DNA of 45,573 nt from Brachionus koreanus (GCA_016987375.1 PJRA01000216.1:2087525-2133097), one strand, 5' to 3'. Shown: positions 8,990-20,569, counted from the stretch's first letter. Notes: generated by a model not told the origin, from the sequence alone. Program-made: numbers and translations.

Positions 8990-11174
8990 TTTAGAATAGC
9001 CTTTAAGTCATAAAAAAATAAAAAAAATATTGAGTTATATATAAAAAAAAATTAATTGAAAATTTTCAGTTGTGTCTAATTAAATTAAAAGAAAATAATT
9101 TTAAACTAATTTATTTTAATCTAAAATGTTTATTTTTCAAAAATCAGACAAGATTGCATGAAAACAAAAGCATCAATAAAAAAATAGTATGACATTTGAT
9201 AAAAACTAAAAAAGATTTTGTTTAAACTTTTTATTATATATTAAAAAATTGTGCATTAAATAAAACAAGGGGAAATATAAATTATAGATTATTGCATCAA
9301 TTGCAGAAAAAAGTTTGTCAAATATTTCATTTTATTTTGTACTACTTTCATAAAAAAAAAAAACAAAAACTAAAAATGTTGGTCACCATAAAGTGAAGAA
9401 TTTATTGATTTATTAAAATTAATTTTTGATTTTTAACTATCAAATTTAAGGGCTATCAATGATAAATTAATTTCAATAAAATTTTCACTTTAATATTACT
9501 TAATATATATTAATTTAATTTAATTTTGCTTTATTAAAAATTTTTGCATAAAAATTTCAGCGTTTTTTATATTTTTTTTGTCCTACATCATTGCGCTATT
9601 CAAAAGGAGGCATTGTGAAACTCAATTCAAACTGATTTTAAATATATTAAAAAAAATCAATAAGTTAAATTTTTTTAAATTAAATTTTTTTAGAACAAGG
9701 AAAAATAAAATGTTATGTTTATTTGTATGTAAATTTTTTAATATTTTTATTCCAAATTTTCTCTTAAATAAATAATTTCTTTTTCTATATATATTGTATT
9801 AACTTAATTTAATATTAGTACCTAAAACTCGACTCAAACCTCTCTTTTCACAATCACTTGAGAGATCTTTCAACTGGGCTTATGTCAACAATATCCAAAA
9901 TATATTAGAAAATTAAAACTACTCGAATTTTAAAAACAGGACTAACTTATTCATTTTCATGCTTATAATCAGATCTCATCTCGACTGCTTGTTCATTGCA
10001 TTATCCACATCTACTAAAGAAGCGATTATGGTAAAAATTTTAATAATGATATTTTAGCTTTAGTTTTTATTTAGCTTGAAAATTTTCAAATTTATCACAT
10101 TAAGGATAAATCAAATAAATCATGATTATCCAAATAATATACAATTAATGTGATACACTAAATTGAAATATCTTGAACGTTAAAATTTAATTGTTTAGCG
10201 CCAAAATATAAATAATCAATTTCGGATATTTTTCTTTTTCAACTCCTAATTGTCATAACCAATTTTATGCAATGTGCTTGGATCCAAACACACCAAAGCG
10301 AATAAAAGCGAAAATCTTGGACTACAGCTTTCAAGACCATATTTGGTCACACCTAAAATAACTTTGTATTGCATGGGACTCTACAGAAAGACTAATTGAT
10401 GAAAGAATACAAAGAAGAGCTAGAAACAAAAAGCATTCTGACAGGCGTCTGCTTAGAAAATTAGATCCAAAGCTTCAGCACAAGCAGGTAAACTATCAGC
10501 TCAGGCATAATCCGTTCCTTTTTTTATTTGTTCTTCTCATTCATTAAATCATTTAATTCAATTAAAAATATATATATTTAAAAATTAATTCACAGACATA
10601 GTATTGTACGGTATATTTCATAAATTTTGCTATTTGTATTTATTCAATAAACTAAATTAAATTAAAATTTTTTGCAACATTGAAAAATGCTTTGATATCA
10701 TCATAAATTGAAATTTAAATATTTTTCAATGTATTTAGTTTTTACTTTGATTTTTCACGAAAAAGTCTTTTAATAAATTTTAAATCCAATTTTTCAAGTC
10801 AATTAAAGGCTTGAGATAAAGGATTGCCTAAAGACCAAAGTCTCATAAACGAAATACAAGGATAAATTAAACAAAATTAGCTGTAAAAGCTTATTATTAA
10901 TTTGTTATATGTTTCAAACATTAACAAACTCGGTAATAGTGACTCTTGGTTCAGTTTGTAAGTAATTTTTTCTAACACAAAATCATCAATTTTGATAAAA
11001 TAAACTAATAAATAGTCATTATTGAATTTAAATAATTTAATTTAAATTTTAATAAAATTGTTTTTACAAATAAATTATTTTAAATATTTTCAAATAAAAC
11101 TTTTTTTATTTTTTTCTCAATAAATTTTTACAAAATTAATTCAGATAACTTTTCAGTTTTTAGTATTCTTTTGT
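8990..11174. other. Intergenic region, mostly featureless
   Basis: AT-rich spacer between the anoctamin 5' end and the CCDC124 3' end. The only coding-like stretch is at 10272-10547 (listed separately). I see no other supported gene, RNA or repeat. Confidence 0.5.
10272..10547 (+). pseudogene. Unrecognised coding-like stretch with an internal stop
   Basis: One frame from ATG 10272 gives 29 codons with GC-richer codon use than the surroundings (MCLDPNTPKR, ILDYSFQDHIWSHLK), then TAA at 10359-10361. It continues open for 61 more codons (WDSTERLIDERIQRRARNKK, then LLRKLDPKLQHKQ). A possible splice acceptor (CTCTACAG) precedes the ERLIDE part and a donor (CAG|GTAAAC) follows LQHKQ, so the second part could instead be an exon of an unrecognised gene. 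I cannot assign a family. Confidence 0.3.
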
Positions 11175-11941
11175 CTAATGTTGCGCAAAAATTTTATTCA
11201 TTGGATTCTTAGGCGATTTCATCCATTCTTTTTTCAAAATTTGTTTAATCTGTGATAGCCTCATGTTTGAATATTCTTTTTTTAAGCGTTCCAAATTTTC
11301 AGCCTCAAATTCCAAATATGCAGCTCTCATTCGCTTTTCTGGATGAAGATCAACGGCAGGCTGAGTGTCTTTACTAAAAAAAATTGAAAAATAATTTTTA
11401 TTAAAATTTTTTTTAAGAAATTTACTTTAAAATAGAAATAGCTTCATCAACATTGCGAGCAACTTGGCCCTCAATTTGAATTCGATTTACGTTTTCAACT
11501 AATTCAGGTTCGTCAATTTCAATTTTCTTTTGAGCTTTAAAAAACAATTATTTCAATATTAGAGTTTTTAGTGAGCTAATAAAAAGTACCTCTTAGAGCA
11601 GCTTCTTTTGCTTCTGCAGCTGCAGCAGCTTCGCGCTCTTTTAGTTTATCAATTTCAAATTGAGTCAATTTAGTCTCATTTCGTTGAGGTTTAGCAGTTT
11701 TTATATTCTTCAATTCTTCTTCCAAAAGCTTTTTCGACTCTTCTTTTTTCTGTAATTTTTCTAGATTTTTCTTTTCTTGTTCCTCTTTTCGCTGCTGTTT
11801 ACGCAAAACTAATTTATTATTGTCTTCCCAAAGTTTATCTTCTAAATCTTTTTGTTTTTTTTCAGCAATAGCTCGGCTTGCTTCAGCCTTTCGCGCTTTG
11901 GCCTCTTGAGCTTTAGTATTGACACCCCAATTTTTTGGCAT
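11175..11941 (-). CDS. CCDC124: CCDC124 / Lso2-like ribosome-associated protein
   Basis: Small conserved eukaryotic coiled-coil protein that, in yeast and human, binds idle 80S ribosomes. Three exons: 11941-11590, 11534-11426, 11373-11175; 219 residues, against about 223 in human. It starts MPKNWGVNTKAQEAKARKAE, with a highly charged coiled coil to about residue 110 (KKQKDLEDKLWEDNN, RKEEQEKKNLEKLQKKEE). The family C-terminus follows: ELVENVNRIQIEGQVARNVD, then HPEKRMRAAYLEFEAENL and MRLSQIKQILKKEWMKSPKN. The start at 11941 is chosen because homologs begin MPKxxxGxNxK; the frame is open upstream to 12019, but that part is A-rich and family-atypical. Confidence 0.93.
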
Positions 11942-12534
11942 AATTGATTTAATTTTTTTCCAAATTTTAGAGAAAAAATCTATTTCTCTTTTTTTTTTAT
12001 ATTGCTTAATGTTATGCAATTAAAAATTATTAAAATTTTGTGCATAAAATTTTTCTCATTATTCTAGAAGATAGTTGATTTAAGTTATTTGACTAGTATT
12101 TTTGAAAATTGAATTCAAACTATTTTATCTAAAGAATATGAATTTAAGAATTTTTTAATTTCTATTGAAATTTTACTTTTAAAATTTAAATTTTAATTGA
12201 CTTGTTTGGTTCATAAAGTCATTAATTCACTGCATTAATAAAAAAGCTTAAAATATCAATAGATTGAATGAATACTTAGATCTTTAAACTCGAATAAATC
12301 AATAATATTTTTAAATTATCTTTTAAAACATTTTTGATTATTAATTTTCTAGCATCATAAATTCAACATTTGAATTTTAAAGTAAAATATAGAAAGACAA
12401 AATTATCGACTATTTTAGTTGAAATTTAAACTAATGAAAAAATGAATACCGAAAAAAAAATTTTAAATTTTTTAATTTATGAAAAAATTTTTTAAGTTCA
12501 TATCAAAAATTAATAAAATTTTTAAAAAACAAAA
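11942..12534. other. Spacer between the CCDC124 and MIT-domain genes
   Basis: AT-rich sequence holding the CCDC124 5' UTR/promoter and the MIT gene 3' UTR. No further gene or clear element is seen. Confidence 0.5.
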
Positions 12535-12912
12535 TTAACTTTTTGCTTCATTTTCTTTATCTTCTGTTTTTTGGTTTTGAAGCATAACCTTTAATTGATC
12601 TATTCGATTCATAAAGTCATTACATTTGTCTCTAAGATAGCTTCTCGATTGCTCAGTACCTTGTCGAACAATCATTTCTTCCAGAAGCATATCAACTCCT
12701 TGTCTGTACAAACTCAGGGCTTTGTCATATCGTTGTATCTCGTCTAATTGTTTTGCTTGCGCTAATATTTGAACCGCTTTTTGCAAATTATCAAAATTAT
12801 CCTCTTGATTCTGTGGCGCTGAATTCTGTTCACTTTGCACTAGTTCGTTTGCCGCATTTTCATTGGTGGCGCTTTTATTTTCAACCTGATTTTCTGAGAT
12901 TTCTTGCGACAT
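12535..12912 (-). CDS. Stand-alone MIT-domain protein
   Basis: Single-exon gene of 125 residues. Residues 1-42 are acidic, Asn/Gln-rich and probably disordered. Residues about 43-115 form an MIT three-helix domain: LQKAVQILAQAKQLDEIQRY, DKALSLYRQGVDMLLEEM, then SYLRDKCNDFMNRIDQLK. MIT domains bind ESCRT-III tails, so a role in endosomal sorting, abscission or microtubule-linked trafficking is inferred. No second domain (AAA ATPase, PLD-like or kinase) is present in this exon. It could be a complete small adaptor or the first exon of a longer protein, but the TAA at the end is in frame with no clear donor before it. Confidence 0.75.
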   Translation of the reverse strand: MSQEISENQVENKSATNENAANELVQSEQNSAPQNQEDNFDNLQKAVQILAQAKQLDEIQRYDKALSLYRQGVDMLLEEMIVRQGTEQSRSYLRDKCNDFMNRIDQLKVMLQNQKTEDKENEAKS

Positions 12913-13473
12913 ACTAATGACTAAACCTTAAAATAAGAGATTACTTGCTCTCAACTAAACTTTGTCAAATCGAGAGTTTTATGTCGAATCAAATGAGTAA
13001 TTGTAGGATTCAAAATTTTCAGGTTAAATTTTTTTTAGCCCACTTGTAAATATTTTTCTAATCTTTCGTTCTCAAACGTTGAAGTATATGATTAATTATT
13101 CTCGATTCAATTTGAGAATTTCAACAAAAAAAAAGAATAATAAATGCAAATTTATTTTTAAGCTAAGTTAATTCGGTATGAAAATTATCTGCTCGTAAAA
13201 GCACCCTTTTATTTGTCTTTTAGGTATCCTAAAAATACAATCAAATACATGCAAACTTTTTTAAATAAACTTCCTTTTATGTTAGTTAGATAAAAATTTT
13301 GACAAAATTTATTTTAAGATTTTCGCATTCTTTTGAGAATAAGTGCCTACTAAGATATCCTTCTTGGCTTCAATTATCAAATTTAAATTCTTTGCACTCA
13401 AATTACCATTTAGGTGGCGTTTTTTTTTAAAGACAGTATTTTGATTAGGATCAAAAGCGACTACTAGTAGTAG

Positions 13474-13543
13474 TAAATAGACTAGAACTTGTTTACAGTT
13501 CACCTAAAGGGACTTGAACTAGTCTATTTGCTTGAACTAGTCT
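13474..13543. repeat. Hairpin plus direct repeat of CTTGAACTAGTCT
   Basis: AAATAGACTAG (13474-13484) pairs with CTAGTCTATTT (13519-13529) across a 34-base loop. The sequence CTTGAACTAGTCT then occurs twice in tandem-like spacing (about 13513 and 13531). Unknown meaning; possibly the end of a mobile element. Confidence 0.45.
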
Positions 13544-13789
13544 CTCCGGTTAACAATCTTGAATCTACATCTATCTTACAATAATTTCACCAAATTCATA
13601 TTATATAGACTGATTTGATTATATTTCTATTTACTAATAACATGATGATTGATGTATCAAAACATTAATATCTTAATAACATAACGTTTATTCCTTCATC
13701 TAAATTTAAATATTTTCAAAAAATTTTTTGTTTTATTTATAATTCTTTTAGCTCAAAATTCAATTAAGAAATTTTTTGATAAAAAGCTG

Positions 13790-14240
13790 ATTTTGTGTGT
13801 TATGTGGAATTTCGAAGAACTTGTTTCAGACAATTGTACTAAAAATGCAAAACTTTATTCTTAACAGCTAGAACAAATTTATTCTTTACTTCAAAAAAAA
13901 TATGCATCTTTCGTTAACGGAAAGCTAAAGTTATTTCCTCAATGTAACGCTTGGACCTCATACATCCATGTCAGAAATAGAAGAGCTAAAATAGATCGAA
14001 CTTCTTCATCATTCAGCAAATAGTTCATATCTTTATTCTTTTTTCTTTCATCTTTTTGGCTCAATAAGTCATTTTCTTAGAAGACAGCATTTTACTAACC
14101 AAGACCAAGTTGAAGAATGGTTTCGTTAGTTTTTTTGGATCCAAAAGCCGTGAATGGGACAAGAGAAGAATCAAATTAATGACTGATAAATGACTATAGA
14201 CAATAGAGCAAAATGGTTTATAATTTGAAGATTGCTTTAT
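13790..14240 (+). pseudogene. Mariner-type transposase relic, copy 2
   Basis: Same family and orientation as the relic at 7300-7835. Both copies share TTTCGTTAGTTTTTTTGGAT, the GAAGACAGCATTTTACTAAC stretch and the CAAAATGGTTTATA end almost unchanged. This copy has more stops, for example in VSLVFLDPKAVNGTREES and the TGA that replaces codons near 14192. It is non-functional. Confidence 0.7.
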
Positions 14241-14968
14241 TTAATGATAAATTTAAAAAGTTAAAAAAAACCAAAATTTTTTTTATTTGAATGTATATAA
14301 AAAAATAACGATTGTTTATAATTATCTTTATTTTTATACTTTGAGAAATTTTATAGAAAATATATTTAAAACAAATTATAAATTTAAGAAGTAAAATAAA
14401 TAAATAAATATTTTTAATTATGCATTAAATTGGGAAAAAAAAAATATTTTTAGTACAAGTTTTAATAATCAAAATAGTTGCCAATTAGTTAAAATTACGT
14501 CTCTAAATATTTACAACTTAGAATAAAGTTTTGAATCTACTATTTCATAGCCAGTTGTTATATTTTCCTTTAAAATCGTTTTGAAAACTATTCTTGATTA
14601 GAGCGAATTAATTAATCCATTTTAGATCAATTTTACCATGAAAAATAGAAATATGTTTTCTCGATAACTCAATGATATTCAATAAATATTTTCAAAAATA
14701 ACAACCTATACAAAATATTTATTTTTTTCTTTTTTTATATTTTTTATTTAAAAGATTTTGACTTATTTATTTCATAAATCTCGAGACTAATGTCAATCTC
14801 TAATTTATTTGTGATCAAAAACAAAGTAACAAATTAACCACAATTATCGGTAAATATATAATCTTAATGTTCGTCTAATACATTATCTTTAGTAATACTC
14901 TATTTTTAAATAAAAAAAAATTTTGCTTTAACTATTGTTGAGTGTTGGAAAGTTAAATAGGAAATGAA

Positions 14969-17900
14969 ATGGCACATTATCTTATTTTCAAAATTTTTCT
15001 CGGTCTCTTCTTATGCATTCTGTCAATGGCAATTACAAACGATTATTTCGACTATTCTGATGACTATGAATTGACTGAAGATGTTTTGTGTATGATTTGA
15101 TAAGGTAAAAATCTAGTTTGAGCTAAATTTTTCGCTTTATAGATGGTATGGAGCCGGAAGATGGAGATGAGACAAAATGGTACATTAAAACAAGAGACGA
15201 AAGACTAAATGAATACTTAAAACCTTACAAATATATGAGAGTATGCTATTTTGCCAATTGGGCAGGTATTTTATTTCTTGGTTTAGAATTAAATAATTGT
15301 TTAAAAGCTAAAAGGAGAAGTAATGTGAGCAGAGTCATTCCGGAAGAAATAGACCCTTTTTTATGTACGCATATAAATTTTGCGTTTGCCAAAGTTGGCC
15401 AAAATTTAGATGTAAAGCCATATGAAGAAGATGATACTGCTAGTTGGACAGGTGGTCCAGGAATGTATCATCGAGTTAATGCATTACGTCAAAATAACTC
15501 TGATTTGAAAATAATGTTGAGCATTGGTGGATGGGTAAATTTGCTTTACTTATTTTGAAAATGTTAAGTTAATTTTTTTTAAGACACATGCTTCAAAAGG
15601 ATTTAATGAAGTCGTTCGAGATGAAAGTTCGTTGTAAGTTTAATTTTTAATTGTTTTTGGCGCCGCCAGTGCCCACAGAAGATTATTCTTATTGTTTTCG
15701 AAAAAAGTAAAACTAAACAATTTAACCCAAAATTATACTCAATTCTTAAATATATCAAATTTTGTTTTCAACCTCGGCACCCACCAACTTTTGGCGGTCA
15801 AGTGCTGTCACTGACCAATAATAATTAGTACTTAATACTAATTTTTGATATACCATTTATTTTTACACTCAGAGAAGAATTTTAAATCAAATTTAAAATA
15901 AAATTAATTCTTTTTTGGCCATTTTTCGTAAAAAAGACTTAAGAGTTACTGCTGTTGTTGCTTTATTGATTAAAATTAAAAGTGAAATTATTAAAAAATT
16001 TAAAAAACTTTTTTTAGCCGTCAAAAGTTTTTTTTTTTCAAAGAAAAAAATTTTATTCATTTTTTAAGACATTTCATAAAAGTTGTCTGTTTTTTTTTTA
16101 AATTAGTATTCATTTTTTACTGACATGTCATTAAATTAAGATTTTATGAGCATTCAATCCTGTTTATTTTAACATATAATATGAATTATAGTTTTAGAAT
16201 GGGTTAATTGGTTCCCGAGGGGACAAAAACAGGTAAAAAACACTGTTTAAACAGCGTTTGGTAGCTGTTTTTTGGGCGTTTTTGCTTTGTTTTTTTGCGT
16301 TTAAAACGTGAGCGTTTTTCGACCAAAAAAACGAGGGAAAAACACTCTATAAACAAAACAAGATATTTCATTTAAAGAGTTTTTAAACCGTTTTTGACGC
16401 ACAAAAAACATGAAAAAACACCTCAAGAACCCAACAATGCTATTTTAGCACTTAAATAACAACTTAAAAAAATCCTGATATAATATAATGCTCCTTTATC
16501 GTAAAGAATTAAAAAAAGAGTCTAAAACGCTCAAAAAACAAATAAAAATACCTCAGACACCCAAAAACACTATTTAAACAACTAAAAACGTTTAAAAAAA
16601 CACGCTTCTTTACAATATTTTTGAAAAATATGTTAAATTTTTTTATGTTTAATTTTATTTTAATTTAATTATTTACGACTAAATTTGTCTAAATTTTTAT
16701 TTTTGTACTGTTTTAAAACAAAAATAATAAATTTTTTTTTTCCTGGCTGTTTTACGCCCGTTTATCCACTGTTTTTATTTCGTTTAAACGCTCACGTTTA
16801 AACAGCGTTTAAACAGTGTTTTTTACCTGTTTTTGTCCCCTCGGGTTCACTTAAATTAAAAAACCGTTTTTTGCAAACAACAATCTGTTCACCACAAACC
16901 AAAATCTATTAAACACAAAAGTCTGTTTAACACAACATTTTTGTGGGGAATACAAAATGATTGATCTTTTTAAATAATAAAAATTTTGTGTTGTCCAAAA
17001 GAATTTATTTTGACAAAAATAATAAAATTACAAAATAGTAAAATAAAATAAAAGTCTATTTGAATGTTTTCAAATCTATAGAATTCATAATTTAAAAAAA
17101 AAGAACTTTCATTTAATTCTCGTCAATATCCTTTTAACTTATTCTTCATTATTAATTCTTAACTAGTTTAATTGAGCGTCATTATAACTCTTCGATTGTA
17201 GCTTCACGTTTTCTTTAATTTCCAGTATTTGTTTATTTTTTTAATTTCAAAATAATCGGAAATTTTTTTTATTCCTCAGAGTCATCGGTATCATCGGTAA
17301 GAAATTAGTGCAAGTTTCTGATATAATTAATTTGACATTTTTGTGTTTCTTAGATTTTAGTTTTTTAAAATAAAAATTAAATAAAACCAAAAAAACAAAT
17401 AATAGAAAAATTTAAAATTTATTTTTTTAATAGAAACGTAAATTAAATTCAATACAAAAATAAAAATTTATTTAGAATAAAGATCAAATAATAAATATGA
17501 GTCTGTGTGAAATTTTCCAAGTTCTTCAAATATGTCTATGCATTTTTAATTTAAGACTTAATTATGCTTGATTTAATTGAAAAGAATTCTAATGAAAAAT
17601 AAATTGAATTAACTGGGTATTTTTAACTTGTGGCAAAATATAATTTTTGATTGATTTTAAATTTGCTCTTTTTTTATCAAAAGTTCTAATCCGAAATCTA
17701 ATTGATTTACATATTTGCAACTTCTTTGCAAATTGTAATTTGAAAATTTTAAAAGTTAGGAGACTGCTGTATAACTTGTGCGTTTAAAAATATTGGCAAA
17801 AAGAGCAAATTGGAAATTGATCAAAATTTACACTTAGCCACAAATTCATTAAAAATACCAAGCTCCTTTGCAAAAGACATTTTTTTTGTCAATAGTCTCA

Positions 17901-20110
17901 ATAAGATAAGATAAAAAAAATTTAAAAATAATTATTAAATATTAATTGTTTTAATTGCCAAAAATCTAAGTATTCCACCTTATACCTTTTTTTATTTGGA
18001 AATTTCGAACGAGTTTTGAGAAAGTACTTTACAATATTTGTGAAAATAATTTTTGTGAAAATATTTTACAATATTTTTTATTATGATTTGAATTTTTAAA
18101 ATGAAATATCTTTAAAAAATATTTTAATTAAAGTAAAGTAAAATTTGTTTCGAATTTATTTATGGCTTTTAAAATGACATGATAATTTTAAATGGATTAA
18201 ATTTCTGAATAAGGCACCAAATTTACTAACTGTTTATTAATTTTCTATCGTATCAAAAAAATTTCTTTATGCATATAGAAGTTAAGATCTATTATAATCA
18301 AAAAAATAAAAATAAAATAACAAAAATTAATTTATTATTTTTGAGTCTCGAGCCTTTTGTTACTTTCTGGCTAATCAATTTATTGATTGCTTCTAAAAGT
18401 AGCAGCAAAGAGAATTTTTTTTCAGAAATTAAATAAGCATTCAGAGTTTAAAAAATTATTTCAAAAAATTAAATGAAATAATATCTGTTGGCTATGATGT
18501 GAATCTGTTTATGAATCTGTTTGAAATCTAAGTAAAATTAAAACTAGATTAAGAAATTTCAGTGAAAAAAATATAATTAGCCAAAAAATTTTATTGATAG
18601 AGAATATTTTTATTACTAGATCTTTTGTTCCTCGCTTCAAAACTTTTTAGAAAATGTTTCGCACCACTTTTTAATCTAAGAAACAGTCATAATATTTGAA
18701 TATAAGTTTTAAGATAAATTCAATAATTTTCAAAAGTAAATAATTTATTGTTTTATTTATTCATTTAGAGACAAATTTGTCAAGAATGTTATCATTTATT
18801 TGAGGAAATATGAATTCGATGGCTTTGACATAGATTGGGAGTATCCAGGTGCAACTGATCGCCAAGCCGACAATAACACCAAAGAAGGATTTACTAAATT
18901 AGTCATAGTAAGAAAATTCCATGAAAAATTTTTTAATTTTGCTCTTAAAAAAATTTGGAATTTAATGCGATGATTTAGCACTTAACAGACCGGGACCTTT
19001 TTTTATGCCCTAAATCGAATTTTATTTTAAAAATATATGAGAATAAAACAAGCTTCAAATTGTCACCGGACTTTTGAGTGTCTAAAAGAAGAATTATTTA
19101 AGATGAATTTTATATAATGAATTTTTAATTTTAATAAAGAAATTGCGAGAAGAATTCGAAAAAGAAGCATATGAAAAGGACAAGCCAAGGTTTCTTTTAT
19201 CTGCTGCCGTGGGTGCCGCTAATGAAAGAATTGATGCTGGTTATGAAATAGACATTATTTGCAAGTAATTTTTAAGATTTAAAAAAAAAATTAATTTTTC
19301 CGATTTTCATTTTTTTTTAGATATTTTGATTTCATAAATGTAATGTCTTATGATTATCATGGAGCTTGGGATGGGAAGACCGGACACAATAGTCCTTTGT
19401 ATGGAAGGAAAAACGAGCCGGAAAAAGACCGCTTATGGAACATTAATTCTTCAATTCACATTTGGATGGGTTATTAGTGAAAACTAATCGGAATTAAAAT
19501 ATAATTTAATTATTTCCTTTTAGAACGTGGATGTCCTAGGGAAAAATTAAATGTTGGAATTTCAGCTTACGCAAGGTCTTTTTCTCTCTTTAGTGAGAAT
19601 CAAACTCATGAAATTGGTATGAGCAAGGCTAGTGCAGCAGAAGCAGGTCCGTACACAATGGAACCGGGAGTTTTGGCATATTATGAAGTATGCGAAATAT
19701 TAAATAAAGATAAGCAACTTAAGGTGTATTGGCATGAAGAACATGACGTGCCGTACGCTTACCGACCTGGTCTATGGATCGGATTCGATAACATACCAAG
19801 CTTAATAAATAAAGTTAATTATGTGAAACGAATGCAATTAGGTGGAGTAATTGTTTGGTCTCTGGATATGGATGACAAAAGTGGATCAGTTTGTAAGCAA
19901 GGTCCTTATCCGGTTTTGAATACTCTAAAAACCGAGCTTACTAAACCTGAAAGCACCACTAAACAACCACATACAACTATTTCAAAATATCCTAGAGGAT
20001 TTTGGAGCAAGAAGCATCGACTAAGAGGCTCAAACTCTTCAGGAAATTTGCATCCAAGTCTGAGAATACTGTTTTTTTTTAATATTTATATTCTCTACCA
20101 TCTTTTTTAA
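14969..20110 (+). CDS. GH18 chitinase, secreted, no recognisable chitin-binding domain
   Basis: Hydrolyses beta-1,4 bonds in chitin. Eight exons: 14969-15089, 15143-15265, 15308-15534, 15584-15633, 18769-18907, 19140-19264, 19321-19469, 19524-20110; 506 residues, all junctions GT-AG and in phase. The signal peptide is MAHYLIFKIFLGLFLCILSM. The GH18 core starts at YMRVCYFANWA and continues DPFLCTHINFAFAKVG, KIMLSIGGW, the catalytic motif FDGFDIDWEYPG (DxxDxDxE with Glu intact), INVMSYDYHGAWD, KLNVGISAYARSF and GGVIVWSLDMDD. After the catalytic domain come a short Ser/Thr/Pro linker, a basic stretch and a hydrophobic C-terminus (LRILFFFNIYILYHLF). No six-cysteine chitin-binding module is visible. 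The 42-nt intron 15266-15307 is in frame and stop-free, so it reads through if unspliced. ATG 14969 is chosen over 14964 because only it gives the signal peptide and joins the downstream frame. Confidence 0.93.
15981..16145. repeat. Partial diverged copy of the 6340-6655 MITE
   Basis: Shares AGTGAAATTATTAAAAAA, the TTTTATTCATTTTTTA segment and the ACATGTCATTAAATT end with the element in the anoctamin intron. The outer GTAATTATCCGA terminus is missing on the left. Confidence 0.5.
16215..16844. mobile_element. Non-autonomous DNA transposon with about 39-bp perfect terminal inverted repeats
   Basis: The ends start CCGAGGGGACAAAAACAGGT and match over roughly 38 bases, running into GTTTAAAC. Both sides carry GTTC immediately outside (16211-16214 and 16845-16848), a candidate 4-bp target-site duplication. 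The interior repeats variants of CGTTTAAAC and GCGTTT and encodes nothing. The near-perfect ends suggest recent insertion into the chitinase intron. Confidence 0.85.
17616..17859. repeat. 244-bp MITE with GGTATTTTTAA termini
   Basis: Left GGTATTTTTAACTTGTGGC, then AAATTTGCTCTTTTT. The right end is the inverse (AAAGAGCAAATT ... GCCACAAATTCATT ... AATACC). About 60 bp per arm, imperfect. No obvious target duplication. Confidence 0.65.
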
Positions 20111-20569
20111 GCAATAATGTTCTATTTTTTTGTAAATTTTAGTAAATTATTTATTTAAAACAAAAAAATTACTCATTGATTTTATTTTTTATTCTCATTA
20201 TTAGACTTGAAAGATTTTTTTCTCTTTTAATGATTATTTTAATTTATTTATGTGTAAAAGTTACTTAAAAATAAATTCTAAATCTAAATAAACAATCAAT
20301 GATCTAATGTTAATGTTTGATCAATCATGCTTGTTATTGATTGCTTCAAAAATGTTTATTTGTTGACTTTCTCAAATGTTCGAAACGTGAGGATCCAGGA
20401 TGCAATAAAAATTAAATGAAATTAGGAAAAATTTTTGGTAATTAGAAACAAGATTGGAAATAAAAATTCTGGAATGTTATCAATTAAAGCATGAAATCGA
20501 GTATAAATAGATAGAAAATCTGTTTATATATCAATCGAAAAAAAAAAATCAATATCAAATAAATCAAAA
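20111..20569. other. Chitinase 3' flank and promoter of the small gene
   Basis: Contains AATAAA strings near 20270 usable by the chitinase transcript, and the TATA box at 20502. No other gene seen. Confidence 0.5.
20502..20509 (+). promoter_or_regulatory. TATA box of the 52-aa protein gene
   Basis: TATAAATA, 61 bases upstream of the ATG at 20570, a spacing that fits a start site near 20530 and a short 5' UTR. Confidence 0.65.

Larger units (their letters stand above)
12913..14968. other. Divergent intergenic region (MIT gene / chitinase)
   Basis: Holds the promoters of the minus-strand MIT gene and the plus-strand chitinase, a hairpin at 13474-13529 and the second mariner relic (13790-14240). 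Otherwise AT-rich with no gene recognised. Confidence 0.5.

Noticed and set aside
11942..12019. N-terminal extension of CCDC124
   Set aside because: Homologs start at the MPKxxxG segment; the extension is AT-driven sequence with no conservation.
15660..15830. Element bounded by GGCGCCGCCAGTGCC and GGCACCCACC-like sequences
   Set aside because: The GC-rich ends look related but I could not align them as a clear inverted repeat.
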